Source of the DNA: Polyangiaceae bacterium
GTDB lineage: Bacteria > Myxococcota_A > Polyangia > Polyangiales > Polyangiaceae
Direction of reading: 5' to 3'
Length of the DNA: 64,000 bases
NCBI GenBank assembly: GCA_022842465.1
Contig: JALHPN010000012.1
Location: forward strand, 1-64,000
The notes beneath the pieces are model-generated. The model was given only the letters and a program-made list of their open reading frames with translations, was not told the origin of the DNA and did no database searches. This document shows positions 1 through 8,188 of this stretch, in pieces. Made by a program: the position numbers and the translations under genes. The stretch's first letter is position 1. Every line of letters begins with the position of its first letter.

Positions 1-354
1 GGGCGCTGGCTCGCCTTGGCGGCGGGCGGCGCGTTGCTCGTCGGCGCGGTCACGTCGATCGCGGCGGTGCGGTCGACCCGCATGGCGTCGGCGGAGAGCG
101 GCGCGCTCACGAACGGCGTGAGCGTGACGGACGCGCAGCCCCACGCGTCTGCGAAGGGCGCGCCGAAGGGCGCGGCGCCAGGCGCGACGTCGGGCGCGGC
201 CTTCGATCCGAACAAGGCGGAGGACGTCGACGAGGACCAGCCCTCGGTCATGGAGCTCCCCGCCTCGAGCCCTCCGAGCACCGCGCCGCGCGCGCGCGTC
301 ACGAAGCCGGGCAAGCCCGCCCCGCGACCGAAGTTCCTGAACTCGCGCGAGTGA
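1..354 (+). CDS. C-terminal tail of a membrane protein (5' end outside window)
   Basis: The reading frame is open from the first base, so the gene begins upstream of the window. What remains is one transmembrane segment (roughly the first 25 residues, rich in Ala, Gly, Val and Leu) followed by about 90 residues of low-complexity Ala/Pro/Ser/Lys sequence with no recognisable fold. Its TGA overlaps the GTG start of the next gene, so the two are probably translated together. In myxobacteria a TPR/PEGA protein is often encoded next to a membrane Ser/Thr kinase, and this could be such a kinase's C-terminal tail. That is only inference because no catalytic region is visible. Confidence 0.55.
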   Translation, partial: GRWLALAAGGALLVGAVTSIAAVRSTRMASAESGALTNGVSVTDAQPHASAKGAPKGAAPGATSGAAFDPNKAEDVDEDQPSVMELPASSPPSTAPRARVTKPGKPAPRPKFLNSRE

Positions 355-1322
355 CGATGCGGACAGCTACGGCTCTTCCGACCGCAGTGCTCGTCGCGGT
401 GGCGACGTTCGCACCCGTCCACGCGCACGCCGAGGGGCAGTCGAACGAGATGCGCGCCGAGGGGCTCTTCCGCTCCGGCGAGAAGAAGTTCGATGCAGGC
501 CAGCATGCGCTGGCCTGCCAGGACTTCGAGGCGAGCCTCAAGCTCGCGCCGAAGCTCGGGACCCTGCTCAACGTCGCTCTCTGTCACGAGACGGTCGGAA
601 AGGTCGCCTCCGCGTGGCGCGAGTTCCAGCACGCGGCGGCGTGGGCGGCGCAGAACGGCCAGAAGGACCGCCACGAGTTCGCGGTCCAGCACGTCATGGC
701 GCTCGAGACGAAGCTGCCTCGCGTGACGCTGCAGCTCCCGATCGAGCGCGCCATCGCGTCGCTCGAGGTCGACGGAGAGCCCCTGCCCGAGCAGCGGTGG
801 AACCTCCCGCTCTACCTCGACCCTGGCGAGCACGCGATCGCCGTGAGCGCGCCAGGCAAGCGTCGCGGAACGGTCACGTTTCGCGTCGTGAGCTCGCCGA
901 CCGAGCAGATCGTCGTCGTCCCTTCGCTCGCCGACGAGGGACCGGCGTCGCCGGCGATCGCGAAGGACCCCGAGCCGCCGCCGCCTAGCCCCCTCGTGCG
1001 CAACGTCGGCTGGGGCCTCCTCGCTGCTGGCGGGGCCGGGGTGGTCACGGGGGTGGTGCTGGGTGTGGTCTCGATCGCGAAGCGCGGCGACGCCGACGAC
1101 CGCTGCGTCAACGGCGCCTGCGATGCAGAGGGCGTCGAGACCCTGCAGGACGCGCAGTCGCTCGGGACGACGTCCCTCGTCGTCCTCACGGCAGGCGTCC
1201 TCCTCGGCGCCGCCGGCGGGGTCCTCGTCCACACGACCAGCGCCGCCGCGAAGCCGCGCGCCCGCCTGGGCGTCTCCCCCCTCCGCGCCGGCGCCTTCGT
1301 CGGCCTCTCCGGCTCCTTCTGA
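351..1322 (+). CDS. Secreted/envelope protein with TPR-like and PEGA-like domains
   Basis: 323 aa. An N-terminal signal peptide ends near HAHA (residues 1-27). A helical region at about 30-120 reads like one or two tetratricopeptide repeats (FRSGEKKFDAGQHALACQDF; LNVALCHETVGKVASAW). A beta-rich PEGA-like segment follows at about 125-192 (DGEPLP, LDPGEHAIAV). Two hydrophobic stretches lie near 217-242 and 274-296. The GTG at 351 overlaps the upstream TGA; an ATG at 357 is an alternative that gives the same signal peptide. The architecture is common in Myxococcota envelope proteins of unknown role. Partner and function are unknown. Confidence 0.8.
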   Translation: MTMRTATALPTAVLVAVATFAPVHAHAEGQSNEMRAEGLFRSGEKKFDAGQHALACQDFEASLKLAPKLGTLLNVALCHETVGKVASAWREFQHAAAWAAQNGQKDRHEFAVQHVMALETKLPRVTLQLPIERAIASLEVDGEPLPEQRWNLPLYLDPGEHAIAVSAPGKRRGTVTFRVVSSPTEQIVVVPSLADEGPASPAIAKDPEPPPPSPLVRNVGWGLLAAGGAGVVTGVVLGVVSIAKRGDADDRCVNGACDAEGVETLQDAQSLGTTSLVVLTAGVLLGAAGGVLVHTTSAAAKPRARLGVSPLRAGAFVGLSGSF

Positions 1323-1357
1323 CGTTCGCGTGGGACCGGGTCGACGTCACTCGTGCG

Positions 1358-2452
1358 TCAATGACTCTTGACGTACACGGTTCCGATGCTGGCTGACGAG
1401 GTGGCCCACACCACGTTGCAGGCGTCGGCGGTGACGCTGCGGAGCACGGCGGACGTCGAGGTCCAGATGCGCTCGGGCGACCCGCCGCGTTTTGGAACAC
1501 GGAAGAGCCCTCCCGAGTCGCTGAAGTAGACGTGGTCCGGTCCGAACGCGAACGCGCCGATCGCCTCCCGGTCCACGACGATGCGCTCTGCGGTGCCGTC
1601 GCGCTCGAAGGCGAGGAGGCGTCCGTTACGCACGACGCGTGACCCTGGCTCGTGAATCTCCTGGACGTAGACGCTCGACGCATCGACGCCTCGCGGTTCC
1701 AGGCGAACGGCGTCCCTCTCGTGCTCGACGACAACCCGCGCTCGCCCTCCGGTCAGCGACGCGGCTTCGATGACACCGCCGCGGCGGAGATACGGACCCC
1801 TCGCGTAGACGAGCTCAGTGTCGTCGGCGACCCACGTGTCGCCCGCGCGCGCGGTGAGGCGCGACGAAGCTCCGTCGGAGTCTCGTCTCCAGACGGTCGT
1901 CGTTCTCCGCGCGCCCGTGTCGGGAGCCATCCAGAAGACGCCCGCCGGCGTGACGGCGAAGGAGGAGGCATCGGGTCCGATCGTTTCGCGCTCGCCGGTC
2001 CCGAGATCTTCCAGAACCACGGCTCCGTACTGGAACGACCAGCCGCTCGCAGTCTTGCGAGCCAGGCCAGGCTGGAAGACGAGCTTGTCGCCGAACGGCC
2101 GGATCGGACCTCCGACGTAATCGCGGAGAGTGAGGCGTTCCGCTTCTCCTCCCGATACGCGGGCGCGGTACACGCTGCTCGTCGGCACGCGGCCCGTGAA
2201 GGAGACGTCCTCCGAGACGCCGATGATGACGCGGTCACCATCGAGGGCGAGCGAGAACGAGTCTCCCGCAGCGTGCGTGAGGATTTCGCGTTCGGAGCCG
2301 GACGCGCTGCAACGAGGCGGCGGCCGCACGTTGACCACCGCCGCGGGGATCTCCATGTCGGGCTCCTCGAGGGGGGTCACCTCATCGAGCTGGCTCTCGC
2401 CACACGCGACGAGGAGCGCGAGAAGCAGGCGGGGGTTGGGGCGGAGATTCAT
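1358..2452 (-). CDS. Predicted lipoprotein with beta-propeller-like repeats
   Basis: 364 aa. Residues 1-17 form a lipoprotein signal with lipobox LVAC, so Cys17 should be lipidated. The rest is beta-rich with recurring blocks ending in sequences such as GVFWMA, TELVYARG and DHVYFSDS, followed by GGLFRVPKRGG. This fits a six- or seven-bladed propeller of the TolB/WD40-like type. No catalytic motif is visible. The ATG at 2452 has an AGGAA about 8 nt upstream. A 26-nt hairpin lies between it and the preceding minus-strand lipoprotein gene. It probably acts at the outer membrane in binding or scaffolding; this is inferred from fold only. Confidence 0.7.
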   Translation of the reverse strand: MNLRPNPRLLLALLVACGESQLDEVTPLEEPDMEIPAAVVNVRPPPRCSASGSEREILTHAAGDSFSLALDGDRVIIGVSEDVSFTGRVPTSSVYRARVSGGEAERLTLRDYVGGPIRPFGDKLVFQPGLARKTASGWSFQYGAVVLEDLGTGERETIGPDASSFAVTPAGVFWMAPDTGARRTTTVWRRDSDGASSRLTARAGDTWVADDTELVYARGPYLRRGGVIEAASLTGGRARVVVEHERDAVRLEPRGVDASSVYVQEIHEPGSRVVRNGRLLAFERDGTAERIVVDREAIGAFAFGPDHVYFSDSGGLFRVPKRGGSPERIWTSTSAVLRSVTADACNVVWATSSASIGTVYVKSH

Positions 2453-2469
2453 GTCGATCGTTCCTTTCC

Positions 2470-2495
2470 GAGTGAGCGACTCTCGCGGCTCACTC
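2470..2495 (-). terminator. Inverted repeat, possible terminator between two lipoprotein genes
   Basis: GAGTGAGC (2470-2477) and GCTCACTC (2488-2495) are a perfect 8-bp inverted repeat with a 10-nt loop. It lies 86 nt after the stop of the upstream minus-strand gene and 18 nt before the start at 2452. No T-run follows, so it may instead be an operator or an mRNA leader structure. Confidence 0.4.
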
Positions 2496-2580
2496 TCGTG
2501 TCGCTCGACGCGGGCACGCCTCGAGGGTCAATGGTGGAGCTCGAGACAGCCGCGTCCGTACCGGCGAGCCGTGAGCCCCG

Positions 2581-3612
2581 TCAGTTCGAACCGGCGCAGT
2601 TCTCCCGCGTCGACAGCGAGCTTGCCGCGCAAATCCCCATGCTGCAGGAGAACGACGCGCACTCGTCGGAGTCCTTGCACGGAGCGCCCCCGACCTTCGC
2701 CGATGCACAGGCGCGCGAGCCTTGCGCGCCGCGGACGCAGGCGAGGCCGTGGGCGCAGTCCGACCGCGCCGCGCACGGCTCACCCATCGCGGCAAGGGAG
2801 GAACAGACGCCCGCCGTGCATCGGGTGCCGGGCGCGCATGCGGCGGTCTTGGAGCACGCGCTCCCGAGTGGCCCGAGGGCCTGGCAGGTCCCCAGCGTGT
2901 CGTCGCACCAGAACGTCCCCGGCGTGCCGATGAGTCTTGCGGTGCAATCGCCGACCGTCGTCGAGCTCTGCGCATCGCATGGTGAACCGTCCGTGGCGGG
3001 CAAGTGGGCGACGCAGCGGCCGTACAGGCAACGCGGCGCGGCCCCGGGCGCATCGGCGCAATCGTTCTCCATCGCGCACGCCGCGCCTGTGGCGGCGGTT
3101 CCCGTGGGGGCAAACAGGGTGATGAGGTCACGCACGAAGTCGGTCGCCTCCGCCGAGCTCTGGTTCAGGTCGCTGCACGTCGATGCCTGCCGCGCGATGG
3201 ACGCGACGAGACGCGCGGCGCGGTCCTGCCGGAGGGTTCCACCGCCGTCCGCAGCCGTGAACGAGAGGACGACGCCCGCGATGTTGGAAGCGACTTTGGA
3301 GGTGCACGCTGCCGCGTCGTACGCGAACGAGGCAGCCTGGCAGCAGGGGCCGATGTTCGAGCACAGCGCATCGGCGTACGCGGCAGCGAATGCCGCGACG
3401 TCCGACGCCGTCGTGGTTGCCACCGACGCCCCATCGAGGGCAACCGAACCGGTGCTGACCGCGCTGGATGCGTCTCCTCCGTCGGCTGCCGTCGGCGGCG
3501 CGTCCGGCGCTTCGTCTCGTGGGGGCGCCACGTCTGCTTCCGGCGCCGAGCACGCGACGGCGACGAGAAGGGCGGTCGGAACAGCGAAGGCGAAGCGAAC
3601 GGAGGGTTGCAT
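2581..3612 (-). CDS. Predicted lipoprotein with Cys-rich C-terminal region
   Basis: 343 aa from the ATG at 3612 (a GTG at 3630 would add six residues). The signal peptide ends in lipobox AVAC at Cys21. After a Pro/Asp-rich linker, a helical Ala-rich domain covers about residues 40-165. The remainder is Cys-rich, with repeated units such as GSACSKTAACAPGTRC, GEPCAARSDCAHGLAC and GAPCKDSDECASFSC. These resemble the disulphide-rich modules common in Myxococcota surface lipoproteins. The protein is probably exported and disulphide-bonded. No enzymatic motif is visible and the function is unknown. It sits directly upstream of another lipoprotein gene on the same strand. Confidence 0.7.
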   Translation of the reverse strand: MQPSVRFAFAVPTALLVAVACSAPEADVAPPRDEAPDAPPTAADGGDASSAVSTGSVALDGASVATTTASDVAAFAAAYADALCSNIGPCCQAASFAYDAAACTSKVASNIAGVVLSFTAADGGGTLRQDRAARLVASIARQASTCSDLNQSSAEATDFVRDLITLFAPTGTAATGAACAMENDCADAPGAAPRCLYGRCVAHLPATDGSPCDAQSSTTVGDCTARLIGTPGTFWCDDTLGTCQALGPLGSACSKTAACAPGTRCTAGVCSSLAAMGEPCAARSDCAHGLACVRGAQGSRACASAKVGGAPCKDSDECASFSCSMGICAASSLSTRENCAGSN

Positions 3613-3893
3613 CGGCCGCCGCGACTGCACCCTGCGTGCCGATCAGGAATTCCGGCACCGAACCTGGGCTGGCGGAGAAACGCCCGTCCTCGTCGTGTGC
3701 ACCGCGGCGCGCGGGTGTGCAGCGGCGTTCCCACCTGCCACTGGGCGACTCCTCTGCACCCCTCGGCGCGCCCCGTACGGGAACTTCCCAGGGCCTCCGC
3801 TGTCGGCCCCCCACGTGGATGGGCGGGGTCTCGACATGGAGGAGAGGACGTGACTTTGCACTCCCGGACGAGGATGTTGCACCATGGCCCGAC

Positions 3894-4499
3894 GTGGCGC
3901 TGCCCGACGAGCTCGAATCCAGCCTGATCGCGCGCCTCGTCGCGCGTGACGAACGGGCGTTCAACGAGCTCGTGCAGGCCTACGGCCGGCGCGTGAGCGG
4001 GCTCGTGTTCCGCATGCTCGGCAACCGCGCCGAAGCCGAGGACCTGACCCAGGAGGTCTTCGTCCAGGTCTTCAAGGCGATCGGGAGCTTTCGCGGTGAC
4101 TCGAAGCTCTCCACGTGGATCTACCGGATCGCCGTGAACCTCTGCAAAAACCGCACGAAGTACCTCCGGGTGCGGCACGCGGGCGAGCAGGACGAGCTCG
4201 AGGCGGTGGCGGAGCGCGTCCCGCTCGGCGAGGCCACCCGCGCGAACGTGGCGCAGATCGAGCGCCCGGACGAGGCGATGGCCGGCCGCCAGGTGGAGAA
4301 GATCGTGCAGGACGCGATCGCGCGCATCGACCCCACCTTCCGGGAGTGCCTCGTCCTGCGCGATGTCGAGGAGCTGAGCTACGAAGAGATCGGAGAGATC
4401 ACGGGCCTCCCCCCCGGCACGGTCAAGAGCCGCATCTTCCGTGCGCGCGCGCAGCTGAAGGAGATGGTCGAGAAGGAGCTCGGCGAGAAGATCACATGA
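3894..4499 (+). CDS. RNA polymerase sigma factor, ECF (sigma-70) family
   Basis: 201 aa from the GTG at 3894. Region 2 is clear (AFNELVQAYG...AEDLTQEVFVQVFKAI, then STWIYRIAVNLCKNR). Region 4 carries the typical helix-turn-helix (SYEEIGEITGLPPGTVKSRIFRAR). The N-terminus is uncertain: the frame stays open upstream to an ATG at 3819, which would give 226 aa, and a purine-rich GGAGGAGAGG at 3838-3847 is badly placed for either. The stop overlaps the start of the next gene (ATGA at 4496-4499), so the downstream one-TM protein is the obvious candidate regulator. The promoter targets are unknown. Confidence 0.92.
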   Translation: MALPDELESSLIARLVARDERAFNELVQAYGRRVSGLVFRMLGNRAEAEDLTQEVFVQVFKAIGSFRGDSKLSTWIYRIAVNLCKNRTKYLRVRHAGEQDELEAVAERVPLGEATRANVAQIERPDEAMAGRQVEKIVQDAIARIDPTFRECLVLRDVEELSYEEIGEITGLPPGTVKSRIFRARAQLKEMVEKELGEKIT

Positions 4500-4849
4500 G
4501 CCAGGAACCGGACGACCCGCAGAAACCTGCCGAGCTCACGGACGAGGCCCCCGAGCTCACGGACGAGGAGGCGCCCGCGCTGAAGGCGCTCCTCAAGCGC
4601 TCGCTCGCCGCGCCGGACGAGGCGCCGCCACCCTCCTCTCGCGCGTCCGAGCCGGAGGCGCCGACCGACGCCGACAAGGCGCTCCTCCTCGGCGTCCAGA
4701 GAAAGCTCCGCAAGCGCTCGAAGGGGAAGTTCTACGCGGACGGCTGGAGCACCACGCAGTCCCGCGTGAGCTATGCCCTCGTCGCGATCGTGATGCTCGT
4801 GACGATCGTGGCCGTGTACCTCGCGCTCGGCCCGACGGGCATCCACTGA
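4496..4849 (+). CDS. Single-pass membrane protein coupled to the ECF sigma factor (possible anti-sigma)
   Basis: 117 aa. The N-terminal ~80 residues are acidic and Pro/Glu-rich. A basic patch (RKLRKRSKGK) follows, and one C-terminal transmembrane helix (about 93-111, YALVAIVMLVTIVAVYLAL) ends four residues before the C-terminus side loop GPTGIH. Its ATG overlaps the TGA of the sigma gene by 4 nt, so translation is probably coupled. That arrangement is typical of sigma/anti-sigma pairs. However, there is no HxxxCxxC zinc motif of classical zinc anti-sigma domains, so the assignment as an anti-sigma factor rests on context. Confidence 0.65.
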   Translation: MSQEPDDPQKPAELTDEAPELTDEEAPALKALLKRSLAAPDEAPPPSSRASEPEAPTDADKALLLGVQRKLRKRSKGKFYADGWSTTQSRVSYALVAIVMLVTIVAVYLALGPTGIH

Positions 4850-4852
4850 CCG

Positions 4853-6064
4853 TCAGCTCGGAGGGCTGAACGAGGCCGGGAGCGGGAGCCGCGTCGTCGC
4901 GACGGCGGCGACGGCGCACGCCGTGCCGCCGAGCGCGAAGGCGGCAGGAACACCCCAGCGTGCCGCGATCGCGCCACCGACGGACGCGCCGATGCCCCAC
5001 GCCACGAAGTGGAGCATGGTGTAGAGCGCAATCATTCGCGCGCGGACGGCGTCCGGGGTCCAGAGCTGGACGAGGGCCTGGAGCGACGAGTAGGCCCCGA
5101 TCCAACCGATGCCGGCGGGTACGAAGCAGAGCGCCGCGATCGGGAAGGAGCGCACCCGCGAGAGCAGGAGGCCGCTCACGGCGAAGAACATCATCGCCGC
5201 AGGCACGAGCACGTTGGGACGGAGCCGGAGTCGGAGACGACGCAGCATCGTCGCGCCGAGCACGGCTCCGGCGCCCATCGCGCCGATCATGAGGCCGTAC
5301 TGCTGTGCGCTCGCGCCGAGCGTCGACCGCGCATACGCGGGCGTCAGGGCGTAGACGACGGAGCACCCGAGCGAGAAGGCCAGCATCGCGGTGAACGGGG
5401 ACCGCAGCTCGTCCTGGGCTCGCGCGAGCCGAAAGGGCGCGGCGAAGGCGCGGAGGACGGGCTCGTGCGGCACGAGCGCCGCCGCCGGCTCCTGTCGCTC
5501 GCGCGGGCGCCGGGCGGGGCGGAAGGTGAGGAGCGCGACGATCACGGCCGCGAACGTGGCCCCGTTGAGCAAGAACGACGTCCCCGCCCCGTAGGACGAG
5601 AGCACGAGCCCCCCGAGCGCGGGGCCGATCGCGCGCGCGAGGTTGAACGCCGCCGAGTTCAGCGCGATGGCGTCCGTCACCACCGCGCGGTCCACCATCT
5701 CCGGCACGAGCGACGCCCACGCAGGCTGCCCGATCGCCATCCCGATCCCTGCGAGGCCAGCCGCCGCGAAGAGCACCGCCGAGCTCACGTGGCCCGTCCA
5801 CGTCATGACGCCGAGACCGAGCGCGACCGTGCCCTGGGCGAGCTGCGAGACGACGACGAGGTGACGACGGTCGACGCGGTCCGCGAGGATGCCGGCCGGC
5901 AGCAGCGAGACGAGCGACGCCGTCGTGAACACCGTCGAGAGCATCGCGACGGGAAGCGGGCTGTGCGTCAGGTCGAGCATGAGCCAGCGCTCCGCCACGT
6001 CCTGCACGAACGAGCCGATCCAAGAGACGATGGACGCGAGCCAGAGCGCGCGGAAGGCCGGCAC
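4853..6064 (-). CDS. MFS transporter
   Basis: 403 aa, about 12 transmembrane helices. The N-terminus (FRALWLASIVSWIGSFVQDVAERWLML) and the loop GILADRVDRRHLV match the A-motif region of MFS drug/siderophore exporters of the EntS-like MFS_3 type. No substrate can be assigned. The GTG at 6064 gives the usual length. The frame is open upstream and reaches a CTG that overlaps the PP2C stop codon, so the true start could be up to 22 residues earlier. It follows the PP2C phosphatase gene on the same strand and ends 3 nt from the convergent sigma-factor operon. Confidence 0.88.
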   Translation of the reverse strand: MPAFRALWLASIVSWIGSFVQDVAERWLMLDLTHSPLPVAMLSTVFTTASLVSLLPAGILADRVDRRHLVVVSQLAQGTVALGLGVMTWTGHVSSAVLFAAAGLAGIGMAIGQPAWASLVPEMVDRAVVTDAIALNSAAFNLARAIGPALGGLVLSSYGAGTSFLLNGATFAAVIVALLTFRPARRPRERQEPAAALVPHEPVLRAFAAPFRLARAQDELRSPFTAMLAFSLGCSVVYALTPAYARSTLGASAQQYGLMIGAMGAGAVLGATMLRRLRLRLRPNVLVPAAMMFFAVSGLLLSRVRSFPIAALCFVPAGIGWIGAYSSLQALVQLWTPDAVRARMIALYTMLHFVAWGIGASVGGAIAARWGVPAAFALGGTACAVAAVATTRLPLPASFSPPS

Positions 6065-6126
6065 CTCGAGAGGGGCGCGCGGCCTCGCCGGTAGCGTGCC
6101 CGTCGCTGATGGATCGTGGGCCGCGC

Positions 6127-6903
6127 TCAGTGGTCGTCGACCCAGCGCGCGAGCACGACCGTGATGTTGTCCGGCCCGCCGTTCTCGTTCGCGCGCTCGA
6201 TCATCTTCGACGCGGTGAGCTTCAGGTCCGTACCGTAGCGCTGCACGATCTCGAGCATCTCGGGGTCCTCCACCGGACCCGAGAGGCCGTCCGAGCAGAG
6301 GATGTACGTGTCGTTCGCGCGCGGCGACTCGAAGCGCGTGTCGACCTTCACGGTGTCCTTCATCCCGAGCGCGCGCACGATGACGTTCTTGTGCGGAAAA
6401 TTCGCGATCTCCTCGGGCGTGAGGCGCTTCATCTTGATGTAGTCGTTGAGCAGCGAGTGGTCCTCGGTGAGCAGCTCGATCTTGTTGTCGCGGACGCGGT
6501 ACGTGCGCGAGTCGCCGACGTGAGCGAGATAGACGCCCTCCTCCACCGCGAACATCACGACGATCGTGGTGCCCATCCCGCGCTTGCCGGCGTCGCGCTG
6601 CGCCGTCTCGTAGATGCGGAGGTTCGCGAGCTTGATCCCGGTGATGAGCCGGTTCTCCTCGTACCCCTTCGAGCGGTCCATCTTGTACGGCCACGTCCGC
6701 TCGGGATCGTGCGCCGTCGCGGCGAAGAACTCCTTCAGCGAGTCGACCGCCATCTTGCTGGCGACCTCGCCCGACGCATGGCCTCCCATGCCGTCCGCGA
6801 CGACGTAGAGGCCGGAGTCCTCGATGATCGAGAAGTTGTCCTCGTTGTGCGAGCGCTTCATGCCGACGTTCGTCTCGCCGGCGACCTCGATCCTGAGTCC
6901 CAC
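6127..6903 (-). CDS. PP2C-family protein serine/threonine phosphatase
   Basis: 258 aa, complete PPM/PP2C domain. The metal-binding and catalytic motifs are all present: RSHNEDNF near the N-terminus, VVADGMGGHASGE, HVGDSRTYR, EDHSLLND, LCSDGLSG and GGPDNITVV. It should dephosphorylate Ser/Thr-phosphorylated cytosolic proteins with Mn2+/Mg2+, opposing the Hanks-type kinases common in this group. The start is GTG at 6903. A TTGACA-like element (6933-6938, minus strand) lies upstream, but the matching -10 (GACCAT) is weak. The MFS gene downstream may share its transcript. Confidence 0.95.
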   Translation of the reverse strand: MGLRIEVAGETNVGMKRSHNEDNFSIIEDSGLYVVADGMGGHASGEVASKMAVDSLKEFFAATAHDPERTWPYKMDRSKGYEENRLITGIKLANLRIYETAQRDAGKRGMGTTIVVMFAVEEGVYLAHVGDSRTYRVRDNKIELLTEDHSLLNDYIKMKRLTPEEIANFPHKNVIVRALGMKDTVKVDTRFESPRANDTYILCSDGLSGPVEDPEMLEIVQRYGTDLKLTASKMIERANENGGPDNITVVLARWVDDH

Positions 6904-6973
6904 GTTCGAATGGTCCCGAGCCGCGCGTCCCGTGTCAACGACAACTCGCGATACGGCCCGTGATCTCGCGCTT

Positions 6974-6993
6974 CAACGCGCTGTCAACGCGCT
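6974..6993. repeat. Two 9-bp direct repeats with 11-bp period
   Basis: CAACGCGCT occurs at 6974-6982 and again at 6985-6993, in the gap between two minus-strand genes. An 11-bp period puts both copies on the same helix face, as for a response-regulator or dimer operator. Chance is possible in such GC-rich DNA. Confidence 0.3.
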
Positions 6994-7016
6994 TTCCTTC
7001 GGCGCTGGCGATTGCC

Positions 7017-8078
7017 TCAGGGCGCCGCTCGGAGCGTCACGGGGACCTCGCGGAAGCGCCCGCCGCTGAACACGAGGAGCTTGATCGCCTGTCCGACGGC
7101 CCGCTTGGCGACCGCCTCGGCGAGCTGCTCCGGGGTCTCGATCGGCTGCCCGTCGATCGCCACGATCGTCTCCGGCGTCTCCGAGCTCGCCCGGAGCCCT
7201 GCCTTTTCGGCCGGGCTCCCCGGCGCGAGGCCCACGATCTTCACCCCCCGGACGTTCCCGGCGTCGCTCGGCGCGCCCCCGAGGCCGAGCCACGCGGCGG
7301 GCTGCACGGCCGTCGCGGGGGCTTTCATGAGGAACGTCCGGAGCGCGTAGACCGGGACGGCGAGGGTGACCGGCGCGCACGGCGGACCCTTCGCGGGCGC
7401 GGCCGTCGGGGCCGAGCCCCCGTTCTTGCACGTCTTGACGACGACGCCGACCACGCGACCGTTCGGCTCCAAGAGCGGGGCCCCGGGGATCGCGGGATTG
7501 CCCTTGAAGTCGACGTCGAGGAGATCCTTCAACGTCACGCCCTCGCGCGAGCGAGCGTCGACGCGGCCCTTCACCCCGAGGCTCGACGGGCCGAGCTTTC
7601 CGGCCTTCGTGGGCAAAAACGAGCGGATCTCGGCGCCGAGCGGGTCGACGTCGGTCGGCATGAGCCCGTCCAGCCAGCGGCCCGTGAGCGGGACGAGGAG
7701 CGCGAGATCCCAGCCCGCGTCCTTGTGGCCGATCCGCGCCTTCGCGAGCGATCCGTCCGCGTACCGGATCTCCGGCTGCTCGACGCCGGTGAGGGCGGAG
7801 AGCGACGTCAGGACACGCCCGTCCTTCGCGAGGACCGTCCCGACCGCGAGGGGCCGCCCCGCCTGCTCCACCTGGACGATCCCCCGTCGTGCCTCGGTGT
7901 TCGTCTCGCTCCCGCCGGCGCTCCCGGCCGGGGGCGCAGCCGCACCCGACGAGGCGGCAGGCGCGGCGTTCGTGGGGGGGAGCGAGGGCAGCGCCGGGGG
8001 CGCCGCGAGCGCAGAGGTGCGGAGCCCGACGAGTCCGGCGAGCGTGGCGAGGGCGAGGACGCGGGAACGCACGAGCAT
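7017..8078 (-). CDS. Exported HtrA/trypsin-fold protein with PDZ domain, catalytic residues lost
   Basis: 353 aa from the ATG at 8078. Signal peptide 1-22 (ends ALA), then an Ala/Pro-rich linker. Residues about 70-250 follow the HtrA chymotrypsin fold (GTVLAKDGRVLT, DGSLAKARIG, WDLALLVPL, NGRVVGVVV), and a PDZ domain covers about 260-350 (AWLGLGG, GLAPGSPAEKAGLR, IDGQPIETPEQLAEAV). The usual TNxH catalytic His is replaced (LTSLSAL) and GNSGGPL reads PGAPLL, so His and Ser are both gone while the Asp of DLALL remains. It is therefore probably a non-proteolytic periplasmic binding or regulatory protein. The start is supported by TACGCT 12 nt upstream. Confidence 0.85.
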   Translation of the reverse strand: MLVRSRVLALATLAGLVGLRTSALAAPPALPSLPPTNAAPAASSGAAAPPAGSAGGSETNTEARRGIVQVEQAGRPLAVGTVLAKDGRVLTSLSALTGVEQPEIRYADGSLAKARIGHKDAGWDLALLVPLTGRWLDGLMPTDVDPLGAEIRSFLPTKAGKLGPSSLGVKGRVDARSREGVTLKDLLDVDFKGNPAIPGAPLLEPNGRVVGVVVKTCKNGGSAPTAAPAKGPPCAPVTLAVPVYALRTFLMKAPATAVQPAAWLGLGGAPSDAGNVRGVKIVGLAPGSPAEKAGLRASSETPETIVAIDGQPIETPEQLAEAVAKRAVGQAIKLLVFSGGRFREVPVTLRAAP

Positions 8079-8090
8079 GGAGACTCGTCG

Positions 8091-8096
8091 AGCGTA
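8091..8096 (-). promoter_or_regulatory. TACGCT -10-like hexamer
   Basis: TACGCT ends 12 nt before the ATG at 8078, with no Shine-Dalgarno between. The same hexamer precedes the starts at 12166, 19010 and 61057. Confidence 0.45.
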
Positions 8097-8137
8097 GCAC
8101 CCGGCGTGCCCGCGACCGTGCTCCCCGTGGAGCGTCC

Positions 8138-8166
8138 TTGACAGGAGACCGTCATCGGTGGGAAAT
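8138..8166 (+). promoter_or_regulatory. Possible promoter for the His-rich small membrane protein
   Basis: A perfect TTGACA (8138-8143) is followed after 17 nt by GGAAAT (8161-8166). The -35 is consensus; the -10 matches only three of six positions. Confidence 0.35.
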
Positions 8167-8188
8167 CCTCGGCACGAGGGCCGGCACC

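Noticed and set aside
1652-3853. Long plus-strand open frame opposite two lipoprotein genes
   Set aside because: It is antisense to two proteins with signal peptides and Cys repeats, and its product is Arg/Ala-rich with no domain; it is an artefact of high G+C.
5009-6094. Plus-strand open frame inside the MFS gene
   Set aside because: Antisense product is repetitive Arg/Glu/His sequence, and the MFS protein on the other strand is convincing.
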